From assembly GCA_016184115.1 (NCBI GenBank), contig JACPDH010000066.1, forward strand, positions 62,001 through 126,000: DNA of 64,000 nt, in the 5' to 3' direction. This DNA is from Acidobacteriota bacterium (GTDB taxonomy: Bacteria > Acidobacteriota > Thermoanaerobaculia > Gp7-AA8). Every line of letters starts with the position of its first letter. Positions within the stretch are counted from its first letter, which is position 1. Positions 62,002 to 64,000 of the stretch are shown here, one piece after another. The translations under genes and the position numbers were made by a program. Under the pieces are notes generated by a model. It did not search any database. It had not been told where the DNA came from and was given only the letters and a program-made list of their open reading frames with translations.

Positions 62002-63174
62002 ATGCCGCAAGCGTACGGGCGAGACCGCGTCAAGGCGCTCGATGGCGGCCGCTTTCGCATCGAGTCTCCAAGCCCCAAGGGCTGGCGAGCCGGGCGCCGC
62101 GCGACACTGACGACCGCGGAGTTCCCGGGTACGGCCATCGTATGGGACGGGACGCTCTGGGAAGTGCTTTCATGCGAGGAGCATGTCGGCGCGAGTTCGC
62201 GTTATGTGCTTGCTCCGTGGAGGGATCATCACGCCATCCGCGTCTCGGCCGACTACGACCCAGCGAGCGAGCAGGCGCTCGAGTCGTCGATACGGCGGGC
62301 AGAAACGAGGGCGAGGATGTCGAGCGGCATCTTCGTTGCTGGCCTCTTCGCCGGGCTACTGCCGGCACACGTGCAGCTCGAAGTCGAAAGCGAGTATGGC
62401 TTCGTCGCGACACGCCTCACGCTTCTTTCACTTTTCACGCAATTTGCAGTCGCCGCTGTCGGGTTCGCCGGGATTCCGATCGAAGGGCTCGCCGGGCCGA
62501 GGTGGCCCGTCTCGCTGTTCCTGCTCGGCTGGCTCGCGCTCATCGAGATGCTGATTCGAAGCTGGTACACGCTCACACGCAGCCAGCCGTTAGGCTCGAT
62601 CGAGGGACTGCTTTTCTGGTGGCTGGCATGTGCCGTGACGCCACGAGCGCGAGCGTTTGACCGAATCGCCATCCGGGAGAGGCAGCGCCAGACTGCAACT
62701 GCGTCTGTGCGGCCGCCGGGCGATTTCGAGCGCGAGCGCGACGCGTTCGCACTTCGGGAGCCCTTCCTCGCACTGCTGCCGCCGATGGCCCAGGAGAGGC
62801 TCGCAGCGACCTTCGGCTTCGACCCGTATGCGTGGGGGATGCGCAGCGCGGCCGCGATCGCAGTGGTTTCAGCCGTAGGCGCCGCATCCGCGCTGCTGAA
62901 GATTGCGGACAATGTCTCGACGTCCGACACCTGGATTTCGCTCGCTCTCGCGACCTTGTTGTTCGGAGAGCAGGCGAAGCGATTCCTCGCGATCCGCAAA
63001 GGAAGACCCGCCGGCAGCGTCTTCGGAGCGTTCGTCAGCCCCTTCTGCAAAGAGCTGCTCGCGATGGAGCCTCGTGCGCTCGAGAAAGGCACAACGAACA
63101 AGCTCGAGCGCGCGCTTCCTGAGGTCTGGGACTACGACGCCCCGAGCAGCGACAGCGATCATACGGGACGCTGA
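62002..63174 (+). CDS. Hypothetical membrane protein
   Basis: A 390-aa protein with no family recognised. The N-terminal ~85 residues are a soluble beta-rich region (LDGGRFRIESPSPKGW, FPGTAIVWDGTLWEVLSCEE), reminiscent of DUF4178-like modules. Four to five hydrophobic helices follow at about 110-130, 140-162, 168-190, 205-220 and 280-320. The C-terminus is charged. It follows the aminopropyltransferase/FAD genes by 52 bp but appears to have its own -10 box. ATG 62002 is preferred to the upstream frame, which overlaps the FAD gene and is Arg/Ser/Pro-rich. Its 3' end overlaps the convergent gene by 16 bp. Confidence 0.72.
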   Translation: MPQAYGRDRVKALDGGRFRIESPSPKGWRAGRRATLTTAEFPGTAIVWDGTLWEVLSCEEHVGASSRYVLAPWRDHHAIRVSADYDPASEQALESSIRRAETRARMSSGIFVAGLFAGLLPAHVQLEVESEYGFVATRLTLLSLFTQFAVAAVGFAGIPIEGLAGPRWPVSLFLLGWLALIEMLIRSWYTLTRSQPLGSIEGLLFWWLACAVTPRARAFDRIAIRERQRQTATASVRPPGDFERERDAFALREPFLALLPPMAQERLAATFGFDPYAWGMRSAAAIAVVSAVGAASALLKIADNVSTSDTWISLALATLLFGEQAKRFLAIRKGRPAGSVFGAFVSPFCKELLAMEPRALEKGTTNKLERALPEVWDYDAPSSDSDHTGR

Positions 63175-63545
63175 ATCGAGCTCGGATCCTCGCCCGCGCG
63201 AAGCGAGATCTCGGCTCCTTCTTCGCCGAGCTCGAGGCACTCGAAGAGGTTCCGGACGTGCTGCCCGAGTCGGTCGTGCGCGGCGCCGACCGCCTCGATC
63301 CGGTCAACCAACTCGCGCGCGAGGGCCGCGACGCGCTCGCGCAGCTCGCGCGCTTCAGCTTCGGGTGGATTCTCCCCGCTCATCGAGCAGCCGACGAGCG
63401 CGTCGTGAATCTCCTCCGCAATTCGAACCAGTTCGCCGTCGCCGTCTCCTTCCGAGCCCGAACGAGTCTCCACGAAGCGTACGATTCGAGAGGCGATCGT
63501 GCCGGCATGAGGCAGGTCGAGCGAGACATTGAAATGCGCGCCCAT
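63159..63545 (-). CDS. Small coiled-coil protein of unknown function
   Basis: A 128-aa soluble protein (MGAHFNVSLDLPHAGTIASR at the N-terminus). Residues about 60-100 form a likely coiled coil (EARELRERVAALARELVDRI). It has an acidic middle (ETRSGSEGDGDGE) and no signal or membrane segment. It starts 11 nt after the metallophosphoesterase stop with GAGGA upstream, so the two are one operon. The longer open frame to 63950 is an out-of-frame shadow of that enzyme. No family is recognised. It overlaps the convergent membrane-protein gene by 16 bp at 63159-63174. Confidence 0.65.
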   Translation of the reverse strand: MGAHFNVSLDLPHAGTIASRIVRFVETRSGSEGDGDGELVRIAEEIHDALVGCSMSGENPPEAEARELRERVAALARELVDRIEAVGAAHDRLGQHVRNLFECLELGEEGAEISLRAGEDPSSIQRPV

Positions 63546-63556
63546 CGCGATCGTCC

Positions 63557-64000
63557 TCAGGCACCGGCCGAGAGCCGATCGGCGAGGACGCGCGGAAGCC
63601 CGGCATCCATGATCGATCTCTGTGTCTTCGAGATGTCGTATTCGACGCGGAGAAACTGAAGCGTCGCGCGCTCGTGATCGATGATCGCGTACGCCGCCAT
63701 CGGATTCCGGTCGCGCGGCTGCCCCACCGAGCCCGGATTCACAAGGTAGCGCTTCCCCTTCTCCAGCTTGAACGTCGACGTCTGCCGGACGAGCCAGCCG
63801 CTGATCCCGCCCTCTTCGTCCTGGACGAAAAACGACGGGAGGTGAGTGTGTCCAAACAGCACGAGCTGCTGCGGAAACTTCCGCAGAATGTTGTGCGCAT
63901 CGTACTCGCTGAAGACATATTCGTCTTCGTCGAACGGCGAGCCATGACAAACGAGGATACCGTCGTCAGTCGTCACGGGGCCGAGCGGGAGACTTTTCAG
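63557..64000 (-). CDS. Metallophosphoesterase, 5' end outside window
   Basis: The C-terminal 147 residues of a calcineurin-like phosphoesterase. VCHGSPFDEDEYVF and LVLFGHTHLPSFFV (GHTH metal ligands) are followed by LVNPGSVGQPRDRNPMAAYAI, the typical YfcE/diadenosine-tetraphosphatase-like C-terminus. The N-terminal GDxxG and GNHD motifs would lie beyond the window. An internal ATG at 63976 exists but would truncate the fold, so the start is off-window. It probably hydrolyses phosphodiesters or phosphoproteins. Confidence 0.88.
   Translation of the reverse strand: MKSLPLGPVTTDDGILVCHGSPFDEDEYVFSEYDAHNILRKFPQQLVLFGHTHLPSFFVQDEEGGISGWLVRQTSTFKLEKGKRYLVNPGSVGQPRDRNPMAAYAIIDHERATLQFLRVEYDISKTQRSIMDAGLPRVLADRLSAGA

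Noticed and set aside
63159-63950. 263-codon frame on the minus strand over the metallophosphoesterase
   Set aside because: Its N-terminal half is an out-of-frame shadow of the phosphoesterase; only the part from ATG 63545 is independent.

Overview
The window is a GC-rich bacterial chromosome segment, most likely from an Acidobacteriota member (Thermoanaerobaculia/Vicinamibacteria-like). The evidence is three tandem VWFA-related secreted proteins of the acidobacterial type, a Ser/Thr kinase fused to TPRs, an M2 (ACE-like) peptidase, and abundant stand-alone redox enzymes. No rRNA, tRNA, CRISPR array, prophage or integrated element was recognised. The gene order looks chromosomal and mostly housekeeping or respiratory.

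Layout. 1-6.5 kb: truncated TetR regulator, secreted M2 dipeptidase, fatty-acid desaturase, SGNH hydrolase and an orphan molybdopterin (MopB) oxidoreductase. 6.5-13.2 kb: membrane sulfatase-like enzyme with a TPR partner, ABC exporter, MscS channel. 13.6-20.3 kb: cyclophilin, TehA/SLAC1-type transporter, then a five-gene minus-strand operon encoding a predicted membrane redox complex (DsrM/NarI-like cytochrome b, NapA-like MopB, 4Fe-4S subunit, Rieske protein, 74-aa membrane protein). 20.5-27.3 kb: aldo/keto reductase, three glycosylation genes (GT-C, GT4, GT2) and a coupled metB-hom pair preceded by a 787-bp leader with repeats and candidate leader ORFs. 28.1-32.6 kb: a 1489-aa secreted protein with 22 plant-type leucine-rich repeats. 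32.7-40.2 kb: pdxH, a second MopB complex in which the DmsB and DmsC parts are fused, and a GlcD/GlcF-type FAD/Fe-S oxidoreductase that carries an in-frame insertion of the local repeat family. 40.5-49.7 kb: three tandem VWFA paralogues, a DUF1579 protein and a small helical protein. 49.8-52.9 kb: an FNR-like regulator, a B12-binding radical SAM RiPP-maturase homologue, and an overlapping 88-aa ORF that is a candidate precursor or partner. 52.9-57.7 kb: kinase-TPR receptor, small Zn-motif protein, and a RAYT-type transposase with an altered HUH motif. 57.8-64 kb: aminopropyltransferase-like membrane protein, Tat-type FAD oxidoreductase, membrane protein, a coiled-coil protein and a truncated metallophosphoesterase.

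Window-wide patterns. (1) The heptamer GTTAGGC/GCCTAAC is strongly over-represented, and nearly all Leu-TTA codons occur in it. (2) Several genes without Shine-Dalgarno sequences have a TAnnnT box 6-10 nt before the start codon, implying leaderless transcripts. (3) Degenerate GCGGAACGCGAAACG-type intergenic repeats and large palindromes recur; one composite copy sits inside a coding sequence, and a RAYT transposase gene is present.

Best candidates for undescribed biology: the radical SAM plus small-ORF locus (50.7-52.9 kb), the NapA-like/Rieske/cytochrome b complex (15.5-20.3 kb), the in-frame repeat insertion (near 38.0 kb) and the GTTAGGC codon-context bias. All functional statements are inferred from motifs read by eye; no database search was run.
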